Shown here in pieces: positions 47,528 to 57,206 of a DNA stretch of 64,000 nt. The notes beneath the pieces were generated by a model, which did no database searches, was not told where the DNA came from, and saw nothing but the letters and a program-made list of their open reading frames with translations. A program made the position numbers and the translations under genes. Numbering within the stretch: position 1 is the first letter of the stretch; each line of letters starts with the position of its first letter. The stretch comes from Polaribacter sp. ALD11 (lineage in GTDB: Bacteria; Bacteroidota; Bacteroidia; Flavobacteriales; Flavobacteriaceae): contig NZ_CP025119.1 of assembly GCF_002831685.1 (NCBI RefSeq), positions 1,151,001 to 1,215,000 on the forward strand, read 5' to 3'.

Positions 47528-47966
47528 GTAATGGCGGAATTTCAGCCAGAAATTCCTAATTAGTGATTTATCTTTTCTAGAAATTAATATTGAATAATAT
47601 TGCGCTGGAAAAATTAAAAATGACTGATACTCTATTTTTAGAAAATGAATCCAAAAAAAGAGAAAAGCAGAGTTGAACGCTGAAAAATGAAGCGTGAATA
47701 AATAAGCGGAAATTAATTAAGGCGGAATTTTAAGCTCAAACGGGAAAAAAGACAGAATTGAACGCTGAAAATGAATCGTGAATAAATAGACGGAAATTAA
47801 TTAAGGCGGAAATTTAAGCTCAAACACGAAAAAGAATGAAAAATAAAATTGAACTCTAAAAATGAATCATGAATAAATTAGTGCGGAATTTTAAGCTGAA
47901 ATATGAAAAGAGAGAGAAATGAAATAGAAAGTTAAGAAATGGAAAATATAGTTAGAAAATCACTAC
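47522..47966 (+). other. Cassette 10: ORF-less cassette with tandem repeat
   Basis: No credible ORF. About three diverged copies of an 85-91 base unit run from 47673 to about 47915; each starts TTGAACKCTRAAAATGAA-like and contains GCGGAATTTTAAGCTCAAA. It shares the GCGGAATT word with other ORF-less cassettes. Confidence 0.75.
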
Positions 47967-48099
47967 TTGCAACACCGTATATAATTTATTGCTGGTGATT
48001 ACAAACTTACGAAAATCCTTGGCGGATTTCCTATTCCGTTTTTATTTACTAAATTAGGTGCTCGAAATACGCAACAAATCATATACAAAATCGTTGGGC
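47967..48099 (+). repeat. attC-like site 10 (class A)
   Basis: 5' box TTGCAAC, 3' core GTTGGGC; stem GTATAT/ATATAC; apical GAAAATCC/GGATTTCC. Confidence 0.85.
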
Positions 48100-48133
48100 G
48101 TAAGCTAAAAATCAGAACGTTAAAACTTGACAA

Positions 48134-48685
48134 ATGAGTAAAACAAGAATATTTACAACTCGAAAGTTAGAAAAAATAACGAAAGAATTTATATCTGAAA
48201 ATGAGGAATTTAATAATGAATATTTAGGAGATTGGACTTCTACTCTATTTTATGTAAGTCATAAAAAATGTTGGTTATTAATCAATAAAATGACAAAATA
48301 CCTTTTAATCTTACCGAATATAAAGAAAACTGACTTAAAAAATATATCTTCTATTTTTAAAGAGAATTTATTTGCTCAACTAACTTTTGACGGAATTGAA
48401 ACAAGATATGAATTGGTGGAGAAAATAATCGGAGAAATTAAATTGCAGGAAACAAATAATGACAGAAGTACTAATGGTTCTTTAAATAACTGTTTGCTTT
48501 TTCTTGAGGATTGGAAATATGAATTTGGAGATTATGAAAATATGAACTTTAGAGATTTGAATGGCAGACTAAATAGTTCACCGAACAAAATGTTGAATTG
48601 GAAATATCCAAAAGAAAAAATGAATGAAATGATAAATAATTACGAAAAAAAATCATTTTTAGAAAAAAACAGAATTGTACTTTAA
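48134..48685 (+). CDS. Cassette 11: DUF6933-like protein
   Basis: This 183-residue protein has NEYLGDWTSTLFYVSHKKCWLLINKMTKYLLILP and KTDLKNISSIFKENLFAQL, the arrangement of DUF6933 proteins. No membrane segments. Function unknown; related proteins are frequent in accessory regions. Confidence 0.7.
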   Translation: MSKTRIFTTRKLEKITKEFISENEEFNNEYLGDWTSTLFYVSHKKCWLLINKMTKYLLILPNIKKTDLKNISSIFKENLFAQLTFDGIETRYELVEKIIGEIKLQETNNDRSTNGSLNNCLLFLEDWKYEFGDYENMNFRDLNGRLNSSPNKMLNWKYPKEKMNEMINNYEKKSFLEKNRIVL

Positions 48686-48755
48686 AACAGGAAAGAATTG
48701 AAAGATTTAGAACAACAAAATAGAATTTGAAAAAAAGTTGAACAAAAAAGCCTAC

Positions 48756-48887
48756 GCCCAACACCATATATAATTTATTGCTGGCTTTTTGCTTACTTAC
48801 GAAAATCCTCGCGGATTTTCTATTCAGTTTTTATTTACTAAATTAGTTGCTTGAAACACGCAACAAACCATATACAAAACGTTGGCA
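48756..48887 (+). repeat. attC-like site 11 (class A)
   Basis: 5' box GCCCAAC followed by ACCATATAT (G to A in the usual ACCGTATAT), 3' core GTTGGCA; apical GAAAATCC/GGATTTTC. Confidence 0.85.
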
Positions 48888-48898
48888 ATAATATAAAA

Positions 48899-49090
48899 AT
48901 GACGCTCGAAACTATATACGAAAAAGCAAGTGGAATAATCGGAATTAATGGAATGACTGTCAACGAAAGACTTTATGTTTCGGGATTAATGGACATTTTT
49001 GACCAAGCAAAAAAAAATGATAAAGATTTAGCAAAAACAATTCTCAAAGCACTGAAAGTTGACATAAAATCAATCGAAAAAATAGTTTGA
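48899..49090 (+). CDS. Cassette 12a: small hypothetical protein
   Basis: This 63-residue protein (MTLETIYEKASGIIGINGM ... NDKDLAKTILKALKVDIKS) starts at the ATG inside the cassette; an upstream in-frame ATG lies within the preceding attC. Mostly helical, acidic then basic. The next frame starts two bases after its stop. Family unknown. Confidence 0.6.
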   Translation: MTLETIYEKASGIIGINGMTVNERLYVSGLMDIFDQAKKNDKDLAKTILKALKVDIKSIEKIV

Positions 49091-49092
49091 TA

Positions 49093-49467
49093 ATGGAGTA
49101 TAGTATTCAAGATAAAAGAGAATTAAATCATACTGAAATTAAATTTTTGACTTACCTATTTGAAAAATAAAAAACGGAATGGACTGAATTAATCAAAAAT
49201 ATGAAAGTAATTGCAAGATGTGGTTGCGGAAATTGTCCGACCATAATGTTTGGAGAAAATTTTGAATCTAAAGTTCAAGAAAACAAAAATTTACAAATTG
49301 ACTATACTGGAAAAGGTAAAAACGGAGAATTAATTGGAATATCTGTATTCGGAAATGACCAAATGCCGACTGAATTGGAATTTTACTCAATATATGGTGA
49401 ATCTGAAATTATAGAAATTCCGAAAATTGAAACTCTGAAATCTATAACGGAAAATCTAACTGAATAA
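49093..49467 (+). pseudogene. Cassette 12b: hypothetical gene with an in-frame stop
   Basis: One frame runs from ATG 49093 to 49467 with a single TAA at 49168-49170: MEYSIQDKRELNHTEIKFLT, YLFEK, stop, KTEWTELIKNMKVIARCGCG, NCPTIMFGENFE and so on. The two parts read as one protein of 124 residues; restart at ATG 49201 would give 88 residues. A CGCGNCPT motif suggests a metal or redox site. A single base change (AAA to TAA) explains the break. Confidence 0.6.
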
Positions 49468-49477
49468 AAAATACTAT

Positions 49478-49611
49478 TGCCAACACCTTGTATAATTTAT
49501 TGCTTGCAAAAAGCCTACTTACGAAAATCCTCGCGGATTTTCTTGGTTTGTGTTTTATTTACTAACTTTATTGCTTAAAACCGCAACAAACCATACAAAA
49601 AAACGTTACCC
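49478..49611 (+). repeat. attC-like site 12 (class A)
   Basis: 5' box TGCCAAC, 3' core GTTACCC; outer arm TTGTAT; apical GAAAATCC/GGATTTTC. Confidence 0.85.
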
Positions 49612-49646
49612 AACATTTGAGAGCCACACTAAAAACTAAACAACTT

Positions 49647-50513
49647 ATGAGTTGGGAAAAAGATAAAGACGAAATTACTCAAAGATATTTTCAAGCAATA
49701 AACGAAAATAACCTTCAGCTTTTTGGAATAATTAAAGAGAATTTATCGGAAATGAAACCGATTTTGCCTCTAATTGAATTTGTCCTTTCTCGATTAGAAA
49801 CTGTAACTACTTTAGTCTTAGATAATCGGATTTGGGATGCTGAAATTATTTTAAGATCAGCACTTGAAACTTTTACGAAATTTTTATTTATAACGACTGC
49901 TGATAAAGAAGAACAAAATGTTCGGATAAATGAATATTGGAATTCTTTAGCTGAAATAAGTTCTATAAAACAATCTTCACAAGCAAAAAGGAATTTAGAA
50001 CATTTTGGAGATAGCGAAATTCATAGACTTGCCTATTTACCTATGGTTTTGCCTGAAGAAGAAGAAGCTGAATTACGTAAAAAATGGACAAAAGCCGAAA
50101 GACGAAAAGTTGAGCAAAAATGGTCATTTACTGAAATGATCCTTTCAATTTCGAAAAACTATAGAGGAAAACCATTTGAAATGATTGTTGCTCTAACTCA
50201 TAGTTATAGAATGAGTAGTCACGTTATGCACGGAGACGAAACTGGAATTTCTATTATCAATGAAAGAGAAAGTCGTTCACAAGCAGACTATGAAATAGCA
50301 ACGAATGGACACTATTTAAGATTGTTAAGCGATAGTTTTATTTATTGCGCTTTTATAGCAATCGAAACTATGGATTTTCTAAATCTGGAAGAAAATAAAA
50401 AGTTCTTTTTTGATAACGAAAAAAGTTTAGAGGATATAAACGAATTAGTACAGAAATATCACGGAAAGGTTTTCGAAGATCCTGATTATGATAAATACAA
50501 AACAAAGGAATAA
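49647..50513 (+). CDS. Cassette 13: DUF5677-like protein
   Basis: The ATG at 49647 (MSWEKDKDEITQRYF) is preferred to a TTG ten codons earlier. The 288-residue all-helical protein has LVLDNRIWDAEIILRSALETFTKFLF, ALTHSYRMSSHVMHGD and a C-terminal FIAIETMDFLNLEENK, the pattern of DUF5677 proteins, which are frequent in defence islands and carry a helical bundle. Function unproven. Confidence 0.68.
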   Translation: MSWEKDKDEITQRYFQAINENNLQLFGIIKENLSEMKPILPLIEFVLSRLETVTTLVLDNRIWDAEIILRSALETFTKFLFITTADKEEQNVRINEYWNSLAEISSIKQSSQAKRNLEHFGDSEIHRLAYLPMVLPEEEEAELRKKWTKAERRKVEQKWSFTEMILSISKNYRGKPFEMIVALTHSYRMSSHVMHGDETGISIINERESRSQADYEIATNGHYLRLLSDSFIYCAFIAIETMDFLNLEENKKFFFDNEKSLEDINELVQKYHGKVFEDPDYDKYKTKE

Positions 50514-50520
50514 AAACGTT

Positions 50521-50654
50521 GGGTAACACCGTATATAATTTATTGCTGGCTTCTAGCCTACTTACGAAAGTCCTCGCGGACTTTCTTGGTCGGTTAGTAT
50601 TTACTAAATTAGTTGCTTGAAACACGCAACAAACCATATACAAATACGTTGGCA
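50521..50654 (+). repeat. attC-like site 13 (class A)
   Basis: 5' box GGGTAAC, 3' core GTTGGCA; stem GTATAT/ATATAC; apical GAAAGTCC/GGACTTTC. Confidence 0.87.
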
Positions 50655-51091
50655 AAAACTGGTTGAAAGTCGCCAAAAAAACATAAGTTATTTAAACATA
50701 GCTTTTGCTTAAAATTTCTGATTCAAAATTCTTTAATCTTATTACGTCGAAAAAATAAAAATTTAGAATATTGAAAACTCTCTCGCTCGTAAAATTTGTA
50801 AAAAGGGGAAAGTATTAGAATAACAAGAATTTACTCAAACGCTGAAAAACCAAAATTGCGGAATTTAGTAAAATACTGGAATTCTTACTCAAGTTCTGAA
50901 TTTAGCAAGTTTGCGGAATTGAACAAATTGTGGAATTTTTACTCTTGTGAAAAATTGGAGTAAAATCCCAAAGTAAAAAATTAAACACTTTTAAAAGAAA
51001 AGTTTAGAACTGTATCTTATAAAAAAGGAAAATAATTTAAGAAGAAATAGAAAATTATAGAAAAAATTAAGCGGAAATTAAAACACGCATT
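50649..51091 (+). other. Cassette 14: ORF-less cassette, family A
   Basis: Second copy of the GTTGGCAAAAACTGG family, with a short deletion relative to cassette 3. It sits directly before another copy. Confidence 0.8.
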
Positions 51092-51226
51092 TGCCAACAC
51101 CGTTTATAAAAAATTGCTAAATTAGTGCTTAACTAAAAGTTCGTTGCGTTTTTGTGTACTTCTGATTTTCCGTTGGAAAATCCTCGCACACAAAACCGCA
51201 ACTTTCCATAAACAAACACGTTGGCA
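51092..51226 (+). repeat. attC-like site 14 (class B)
   Basis: 5' box TGCCAAC, 3' core GTTGGCA; same fold as site 3. Confidence 0.85.
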
Positions 51227-51669
51227 AAAACTGGTTGAAAGTCGCCAGAAAAACATAAGTTATTTAAATAAAGGTTTTGCTTAAAATTTGTGATTCAAAA
51301 TTCTTTAATCTTATTACGTCGAAAAAATAAAAACTTAGAATATTGAAAACTCTCTCGCTCGTTAAAATTTGTAAAAGGGGAAAGTATTAGAATTTTAATA
51401 ACAAGAATTTACTCAAACGCTGAAAAACCAAAATTGCGGAATTTAGTAAAATACTGGAATTCTTACTCAAGTTCTGAATTTAGCAAGTTTGCGGAATTGA
51501 ACAAATTGTGGAATTTTTACTCTTGTGAAAAATTGGAGTAAAATCCCAAAGTAAAAAATTAAACACTTTTAAAAGAAAAGTTTAGAACTGTATCTTATAA
51601 AAAAGGAAAATAATTTAAGAAGAAATAGAAAATTATAGAAAAAATTAAGCGGAAATTAAAACACGCATT
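51221..51669 (+). other. Cassette 15: ORF-less cassette, family A
   Basis: Third copy of family A; same length as cassette 3 and apparently identical to it. It precedes the duplicate of cassette 2, so the pair is in the opposite order to cassettes 2-3. Confidence 0.8.
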
Positions 51670-51804
51670 TGCCAACACCGTTTATAAAAAATTGCTAAAT
51701 TAGTGCTTAACTAAAAGTTCGTTGCGTTTTTGTGTACTTCTGATTTTCCGTTGGAAAATCCTCGCACACAAAACCGCAACTTTCCATAAACAAACTCGTT
51801 AGGC
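51670..51804 (+). repeat. attC-like site 15 (class B)
   Basis: 5' box TGCCAAC, 3' core GTTAGGC; same fold as site 3. Confidence 0.85.
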
Positions 51805-51819
51805 ACAATAGACCTAAAA

Positions 51820-52224
51820 ATGAAAACAAAATTAAACTTTTTACTTTTAAGCGTATTCTTCGTTCTGAATTCTTGTTGCCTTGGCGCAGATGAGGAATAT
51901 TTAGGAAATAACATTTATTTGTCTTCATATGATAATTACGATAAACGAATATTATATCAAGAATATAGTTGTGCAACAACAGGAACTGAAATAGTTCCTA
52001 TGACAGTTTTGAAAATGTCTTATAACTCTGAATGGATTATTGCTAAATCTGGAAACAAAAGGGAGAAAACGGATTTTAAATATTGGGTAATTAAAAACGA
52101 TTATGAAAGTTTGCCTAATTCTGAAACTATACTAAAAAACCGAATTGAATTCAGTGACTTGAAAAAGTTTGAACTCTATTTAGCAGAAAATAAAATTAGT
52201 TTGGAATTGAAAAAAAATGACTGA
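51820..52224 (+). CDS. Cassette 16: lipoprotein, exact copy of cassette 2
   Basis: The 134-residue product is identical to that of cassette 2 (lipoprotein signal ending LNSC, DUF3997-like domain). The cassette is also 567 bases long, so it is a recent duplicate about 9.7 kb away. Confidence 0.72.
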   Translation: MKTKLNFLLLSVFFVLNSCCLGADEEYLGNNIYLSSYDNYDKRILYQEYSCATTGTEIVPMTVLKMSYNSEWIIAKSGNKREKTDFKYWVIKNDYESLPNSETILKNRIEFSDLKKFELYLAENKISLELKKND

Positions 52225-52238
52225 AAATAAAAAACTGT

Positions 52239-52371
52239 GCCTAACACCGTATATAATTTATTGCTAATTCTAGCCTACTTACGAAAGTCCTCGCGGACTT
52301 TCTTAGTCGGTAATTATTTACTAAATTAGGTGCTAGAAACACGCAACAAACCATATACAAACACGTTGTGT
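52239..52371 (+). repeat. attC-like site 16 (class A)
   Basis: 5' box GCCTAAC, 3' core GTTGTGT; body identical by eye to site 2. Confidence 0.87.
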
Positions 52372-52403
52372 ACAATTAAAAATAAAATCCGTAAAAAAAC
52401 AAA

Positions 52404-53177
52404 ATGTCAGAAAAATATTCTACAAATAAATTTGGAGTAAAGGTATTAAGTGAAGGAACTCAATCTTTCAAAATATTTTCGGCTGAAGGTATTAATTTGG
52501 AGTTTTTATTAATCTATATTTTGTTCGCAGAAACAAGTAAAGAAGACCTAAACGAAAAGAAAAAATTTTTAAAAGTTCTTTACGAAAAAAACGGAGAAAA
52601 TAGTCTTACAGAATTTCTTGAATCTGAAAGAAGTGATATGATTTTTTCAGCAAAGTCTTATGAAAAATATTTTGGACAAATGGCCTACACAAGAATTACA
52701 GATAATGTTTTAAGCTATTTTAAAGATATACTCGTGGAAGTAATAAAAGCAAAACCACAAATATTGAAATCAAAGGAAAAGGAGTCTTTAGACTATATAT
52801 TCTCATTTAATAATATGGAAGATTTAATTGAGGACATTACAGAAAAAAATATTGAAAAATTATTTTATGGTAGTATAACTGATATTAAAAAATTCTTTTC
52901 CGATAAATTAGGGATTCAATTGTTTGAAAGCCCAATTCTTGAGAAAAATTTTGAACAATTTATTAAACAAAGGAATTTAATCGTTCATAATAGAGGAATT
53001 ATTTCAAAAGAGTTTTCAACGGAATTTAGCAATGAACACATAACATATAAACCAGGAAATATTCTTAATTTTAGTTATGAAAATTTATCCAATATTAATG
53101 GCGGAATGACAAATATAATTGTTGATTTAGATTTAAAAATAAGTGAGAAATTTAAATTGGAACAAGTCGAAATATAA
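52404..53177 (+). CDS. Cassette 17: HEPN-motif protein
   Basis: This 257-residue helical protein has FIKQRNLIVHNRGIISKEF near residue 190, a strong R-N-x3-H HEPN ribonuclease-type motif, and an EFSTEFSNEHITYKPGN tail. The N-terminal part (FLLIYILFAETSKEDLNEK) is helical. HEPN proteins act as RNases in toxin-antitoxin and abortive phage defence or as non-catalytic partners. Its role here is inference. Confidence 0.65.
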   Translation: MSEKYSTNKFGVKVLSEGTQSFKIFSAEGINLEFLLIYILFAETSKEDLNEKKKFLKVLYEKNGENSLTEFLESERSDMIFSAKSYEKYFGQMAYTRITDNVLSYFKDILVEVIKAKPQILKSKEKESLDYIFSFNNMEDLIEDITEKNIEKLFYGSITDIKKFFSDKLGIQLFESPILEKNFEQFIKQRNLIVHNRGIISKEFSTEFSNEHITYKPGNILNFSYENLSNINGGMTNIIVDLDLKISEKFKLEQVEI

Positions 53178-53182
53178 CTGTA

Positions 53183-53315
53183 CACAACACCGTATATAAT
53201 TTATTGCTGGCTTCTTGCCTACTTGCGAAAGTCCTCGCGGACTTTCTTGGTTGGTAATTATTTACTAAATTAGTTGCTTGAAACACGCAACAAACCATAT
53301 ACAACAACGTTGGTG
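53183..53315 (+). repeat. attC-like site 17 (class A)
   Basis: 5' box ACACAAC, 3' core GTTGGTG; stem GTATAT/ATATAC; apical GAAAGTCC/GGACTTTC. Confidence 0.87.
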
Positions 53316-53336
53316 GTAATAAAAAAAAAGAAAACT

Positions 53337-54230
53337 ATGAAAATAACAAAAAAACGAATTAGAACTCTAGGGAATTACCTAGTTGGATTAAATAATAATG
53401 ATGACTTTTATATTACACTGACGAATTTAAATAATACGAATAGAATTCAACAGATTGGATTTACAAATAATATAAATTTAGGAGAACAAATCTTACCAAC
53501 AATTGTAGGAACAAAAAGTAGATTTAATGCAAATGGTGGGTTTATCATTCATCGTAATCAACCAAAACAGACTGTCTATCGTCAAGCAGAAATAAAAGAT
53601 TGGAGAGGGAATTATCATACTGTTGACATTCCTTACAAAAGATACCCAAGAACACCAATTCCTGCACCAAGTATTGAACTAACTGTAGTTAATGGAGCAA
53701 ATAATTTAAAAATAATTAGGTCACCTTTATTGACAAAAGGAGTTTCAGCAGATAATGAAATAATTCACATCATAAATTTATTTTTAGAACTTTTTGGAGA
53801 ATGTGATACTTTTCAAGCAAATTTAGTTCCTGTTTTCAATGTACCAGTTACTCGACTTAATTGGAATATGCTACCTCAAGGAAATTATCCTTGGAACATC
53901 TTACGAAATAACGTTCAAAGAGTAATAGGAAATGTTGGAGTAAATAGAAGGCGAATAATTGAAAGAAGACTTGAAACTATTTCAAACCATAATCCGAATT
54001 TCGTTGCTGTAGGTAGTGCTGGATTTAGTGGTTATATTGTATTTGGGTTTCCAAATAAAAACTTTTTCATTTTAGAAAGTATTCATCAAGGAAATGCTAC
54101 TTATGTTTTTGGACAAAATTGGCAACAATTATCACATTTAACAAAAGAACAAATTTTGAATCAAAATCTACATCAACAAAGAATTATTCACATTCAAGGA
54201 TGGAATAATAACATAGATAATTTATTCTAA
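53337..54230 (+). CDS. Cassette 18: hypothetical protein
   Basis: The ATG at 53337 is chosen; an earlier TTG lies in attC 17. The 297-residue protein is rich in asparagine and basic residues (YLVGLNNNDDFYITLTNLNNTNR, RRRIIERRLETI) and has a proline-rich linker (YPRTPIPAPS). The C-terminal half (FVAVGSAGFSGYIVFGFPNKNFFILES) looks globular. No family recognised. Confidence 0.62.
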   Translation: MKITKKRIRTLGNYLVGLNNNDDFYITLTNLNNTNRIQQIGFTNNINLGEQILPTIVGTKSRFNANGGFIIHRNQPKQTVYRQAEIKDWRGNYHTVDIPYKRYPRTPIPAPSIELTVVNGANNLKIIRSPLLTKGVSADNEIIHIINLFLELFGECDTFQANLVPVFNVPVTRLNWNMLPQGNYPWNILRNNVQRVIGNVGVNRRRIIERRLETISNHNPNFVAVGSAGFSGYIVFGFPNKNFFILESIHQGNATYVFGQNWQQLSHLTKEQILNQNLHQQRIIHIQGWNNNIDNLF

Positions 54231-54239
54231 AATTACTAC

Positions 54240-54373
54240 CACCAACACCGTATATAATTTATTGCTGGCTTCTCGCCTACTTACGAAAGTCCTCGCGGAC
54301 TTTCTTGGTCGGTAATTATTTACTAAATTAGTTGCTTGAAACACGCAACAAACCATATACAACAACGTTAGCA
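54240..54373 (+). repeat. attC-like site 18 (class A)
   Basis: 5' box CACCAAC, 3' core GTTAGCA; stem GTATAT/ATATAC; apical GAAAGTCC/GGACTTTC. Confidence 0.87.
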
Positions 54374-54411
54374 GCAATACACAAGACGCTCAAAAAAACA
54401 CGAACATAACA

Positions 54412-55140
54412 ATGATACCAAATACATTTATAGAAAATACTGGAGAAATTTTAGGAAAAACAGCTGGAGGACTTTCAGGTTCACAAATAGCTAACTTATT
54501 AGCCAGTTATGGCTTTGACTTTAATGTAGATGTTCCTTTCCCAAAATCACCATTTCCTGCAGATGGAAGTGTACCTAATAAAAGATTTGCCTTAAAAAGA
54601 AATCTCGAAGCTTTTAATGCAGAGCAACAATTTAAAATAATAAAGGAATTATGTGAACTTGAGAAGTTTAACGGAAACTCAACCGTTAAAGATTTAAAGA
54701 TGAAACTCATAACAAGATTTGGTCATTTAAATACAGAATCAGACAAAGTGAATGAAATGTTAATCGATGAAACCCGACATTGGTTACATGGTTTTGACGA
54801 TTCATTAAAAGAATATAATTCTGCACTTGAAAAATTTAAAAATTCAATATTTGAAAGAAATCTATTAGATGATTTACGCTTATCTCTTGAATTATTAGTA
54901 AAACAAATATTAGGGAATGATAAGTCATTAGAAAATCAATTAGGAGCACTTGGAACATTTATAAAAGATAATAATGGTTCTAAAGAATTAGGTAATATGT
55001 TTCAAAAGCTTGTCGAATATTTTACAAAATATCAGAATTCATATGTAAAACATGACAACAAAGTTATTGAAGAAGAAATTGAATTCATACTTGAAATAAC
55101 GTCTTCATTTATGAAACATTTTATAAGAATGAATAAGTAA
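54412..55140 (+). CDS. Cassette 19: AbiJ-like (HEPN) abortive-infection candidate
   Basis: This 242-residue protein has an N-terminal LSGSQIANLLASYGFD segment followed by KRFALKRNLEAFNAEQQF, recalling the AbiJ N-terminal domain 3, and a C-terminal helical domain with LLDDLRLSLELLVKQILGN and YQNSYVKHDNKVIEEEIEFIL, as in AbiJ-type HEPN domains (the arginine of the canonical motif is replaced). Such proteins abort phage infection. Assignment is by pattern memory. Confidence 0.6.
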   Translation: MIPNTFIENTGEILGKTAGGLSGSQIANLLASYGFDFNVDVPFPKSPFPADGSVPNKRFALKRNLEAFNAEQQFKIIKELCELEKFNGNSTVKDLKMKLITRFGHLNTESDKVNEMLIDETRHWLHGFDDSLKEYNSALEKFKNSIFERNLLDDLRLSLELLVKQILGNDKSLENQLGALGTFIKDNNGSKELGNMFQKLVEYFTKYQNSYVKHDNKVIEEEIEFILEITSSFMKHFIRMNK

Positions 55141-55143
55141 AGC

Positions 55144-55276
55144 TGCTAACACCGTGTATAATTAATTGCTTGGTTTCAGCTAATTTACGAAAGTCCTCGC
55201 GGACATTCTATCTGTGTTTTATTTACTAACTTTAGTGCTTAAAACACGCAACTAATCATACACAACAACGTTGGCA
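55144..55276 (+). repeat. attC-like site 19 (class A)
   Basis: 5' box TGCTAAC, 3' core GTTGGCA; outer stem GTGTAT/ATACAC; apical GAAAGTCC with GGACATTC (one mismatch). Confidence 0.85.
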
Positions 55277-55718
55277 AAAACTGGTTGAATGTCGCCAGAA
55301 AAACATAAGTTACTTAAATAAAGGTTTTGCTTAAAATTTCTGATTTAAAATTCTTTAATCTTATGACGGCGAAAAAACAAAAATTTAAAATATTGAAAAC
55401 TCTCTCGCTCGTGAAAATTTGTAAAAAAAGGAAAGTATTAGAATTTTAATAACAAGAATTAACTCAAGCGCTGAAAAAAAATTGCGGAATTTAGTAAAAT
55501 ACTGGAATTCTTACTCATGTTCTGAATTTAGCAAGTTTGCGGAATTGAACAAATTGTGGAATTTTTACTCTTGTGAAAAATTGAAGCAAAATTCGAAAGT
55601 AAAAAATTAAATACTTTTAAAAGAAAAATTTAGAACTGTATCTTATAAAAAAAGGAAAATATTTTAAGAAGAAGTAGAAAATTATAGAAAAAATTAAGCG
55701 GAAATTAAAATACGCATT
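55271..55718 (+). other. Cassette 20: ORF-less cassette, family A
   Basis: Fourth copy of family A, with scattered substitutions relative to cassettes 3 and 15 (for example TTATGACGGCG). Confidence 0.8.
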
Positions 55719-55853
55719 TGCCAACACCGTTTATAAAAAATTGCTAAATTAGTGCTTAACTAAAAGTTCGTTGCGTTTTTATGTACTTCTGATTTTCCGT
55801 TGGAAAATCCTCGCACACAAAATCGCAACTTTCCATAAACAAACTCGTTGGGC
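55719..55853 (+). repeat. attC-like site 20 (class B)
   Basis: 5' box TGCCAAC, 3' core GTTGGGC; same fold as site 3 with a few substitutions. Confidence 0.85.
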
Positions 55854-55885
55854 AACATTACCAATCACACTCTGAAAAATGAAAT

Positions 55886-56395
55886 ATGGCAGTAAAAGGA
55901 GATAATTCAGCATTTTTTGGAAAAGACAAATTAGATATTAAAGATCTACAACAATTTGATGTGCCAAAAATAAAAGTACCTAATAATGACTTTTCGAATT
56001 TAACAGATAAAATACTTTCCCCTGAAAATTTAGCTAAAGAACAAATTGAAAAACAAAATGAAATTCTTAAATTTTTAAAAGCTGTTACTATTAAACAATC
56101 TAAAACTGCCGAAACACAAGAAAGAACATCTAAAAAACAGTTTTATGCTAATTTATTTTTAGCTATTGCAACTCTCATAATTGGAATATTTGCTCTAAAA
56201 CCAGTATTTTCTGACCAAAGTAATATTGAATATAAAGTTCTCTACGAACAAACATTAAAATTAGAAAAAGAGAAATTAATACAAGAAAGAACAATATCTG
56301 AATTGTCAAACGATTTACTTGACCTTCAGAATCAAGTGCGAATTTTGGAGAAACAAAACGAATTACTTTCAACCAGAAAACCTTTGAAAAAATAA
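55886..56395 (+). CDS. Cassette 21: coiled-coil single-pass membrane protein
   Basis: This 169-residue protein has a cytoplasmic N-terminal part (FDVPKIKVPNNDFSNLTDKI), one membrane helix (YANLFLAIATLIIGIFALKPVF) and a C-terminal coiled coil (LKLEKEKLIQERTISELSND, LLDLQNQVRILEKQ). Family unknown. Its leader is the same as cassette 1's, though the proteins are unrelated. Confidence 0.62.
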   Translation: MAVKGDNSAFFGKDKLDIKDLQQFDVPKIKVPNNDFSNLTDKILSPENLAKEQIEKQNEILKFLKAVTIKQSKTAETQERTSKKQFYANLFLAIATLIIGIFALKPVFSDQSNIEYKVLYEQTLKLEKEKLIQERTISELSNDLLDLQNQVRILEKQNELLSTRKPLKK

Positions 56396-56472
56396 TCATA
56401 ATATTTTAATTTTAACTCATTCTCTTTAAAATTGGCGGAATGAAAAACCATAATCTGAATAAAAAAAACGTT

Positions 56473-56605
56473 GCCCAACACCTTGTATAAAAAATTGCTA
56501 TATTTGGCTTAATCAAAGGTTATTGCGTTTTTATAAACTCTATTTTTCCTGCGGAAAAATGCCGTTCATTTAAAACGCAAATTTCCATACAAAAACACGT
56601 TGGCA
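56473..56605 (+). repeat. attC-like site 21 (class B-like)
   Basis: 5' box GCCCAAC, 3' core GTTGGCA; outer arm TTGTAT/ATACAA; apical TTTTTCC-TGC-GGAAAAA. Confidence 0.8.
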
Positions 56606-57051
56606 AAAACTGGTTGAAAGTCGCCAGAATAACATCAGTCATTTAAATAAAGGTTTTGCTTAAAATTTCTGATTCAAAATTCTTTAATCTTATTACGTCG
56701 AAAAAACAAAAATTTAGAATATTGAAAACTCTCTCGCTCGTTGAAATTTGTAAAAATGGGAAAGTATTAGAATTTTTATAATAAAAATTTACTCAAACGC
56801 TGAAAAACCAAAATTGCGGAATTTAATAAAATACTGGAATTCTTACTCAAGTTCTGAATTTAGCAAGTTTGCGGAATTGAACAAATTGTGGAATTTTTAC
56901 TGTTCTGAAAAATTGGAGCAAAATCCCAAAGTAAAAAATTAAACACTTTTAAAAGAAAAATTTAGAACTGTATATTATAAAAAAAAGGAAAATAATTTAA
57001 GAAGAAGTAGAAAATTTTAGAAAAAATTAAGCGGAAATTAAAACACGCATT
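56600..57051 (+). other. Cassette 22: ORF-less cassette, family A
   Basis: Fifth copy of family A, with small changes (CATCAGTCATTTAAATAAAG). Confidence 0.8.
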
Positions 57052-57185
57052 TGCCAACACCGTTTATAAAAAATTGCTAAATTAGTGCTTAACTAAAAGT
57101 TCGTTGCATTTTATGTACTTCTGATTTTCCGTTGGAAAATCCTCGCACACAAAACCGCAACTTTCCATAAACAAACTCGTTGGCA
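57052..57185 (+). repeat. attC-like site 22 (class B)
   Basis: 5' box TGCCAAC, 3' core GTTGGCA; same fold as site 3. Confidence 0.85.
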
Positions 57186-57206
57186 ATAATTAAAAAAAAT
57201 TGAAAA

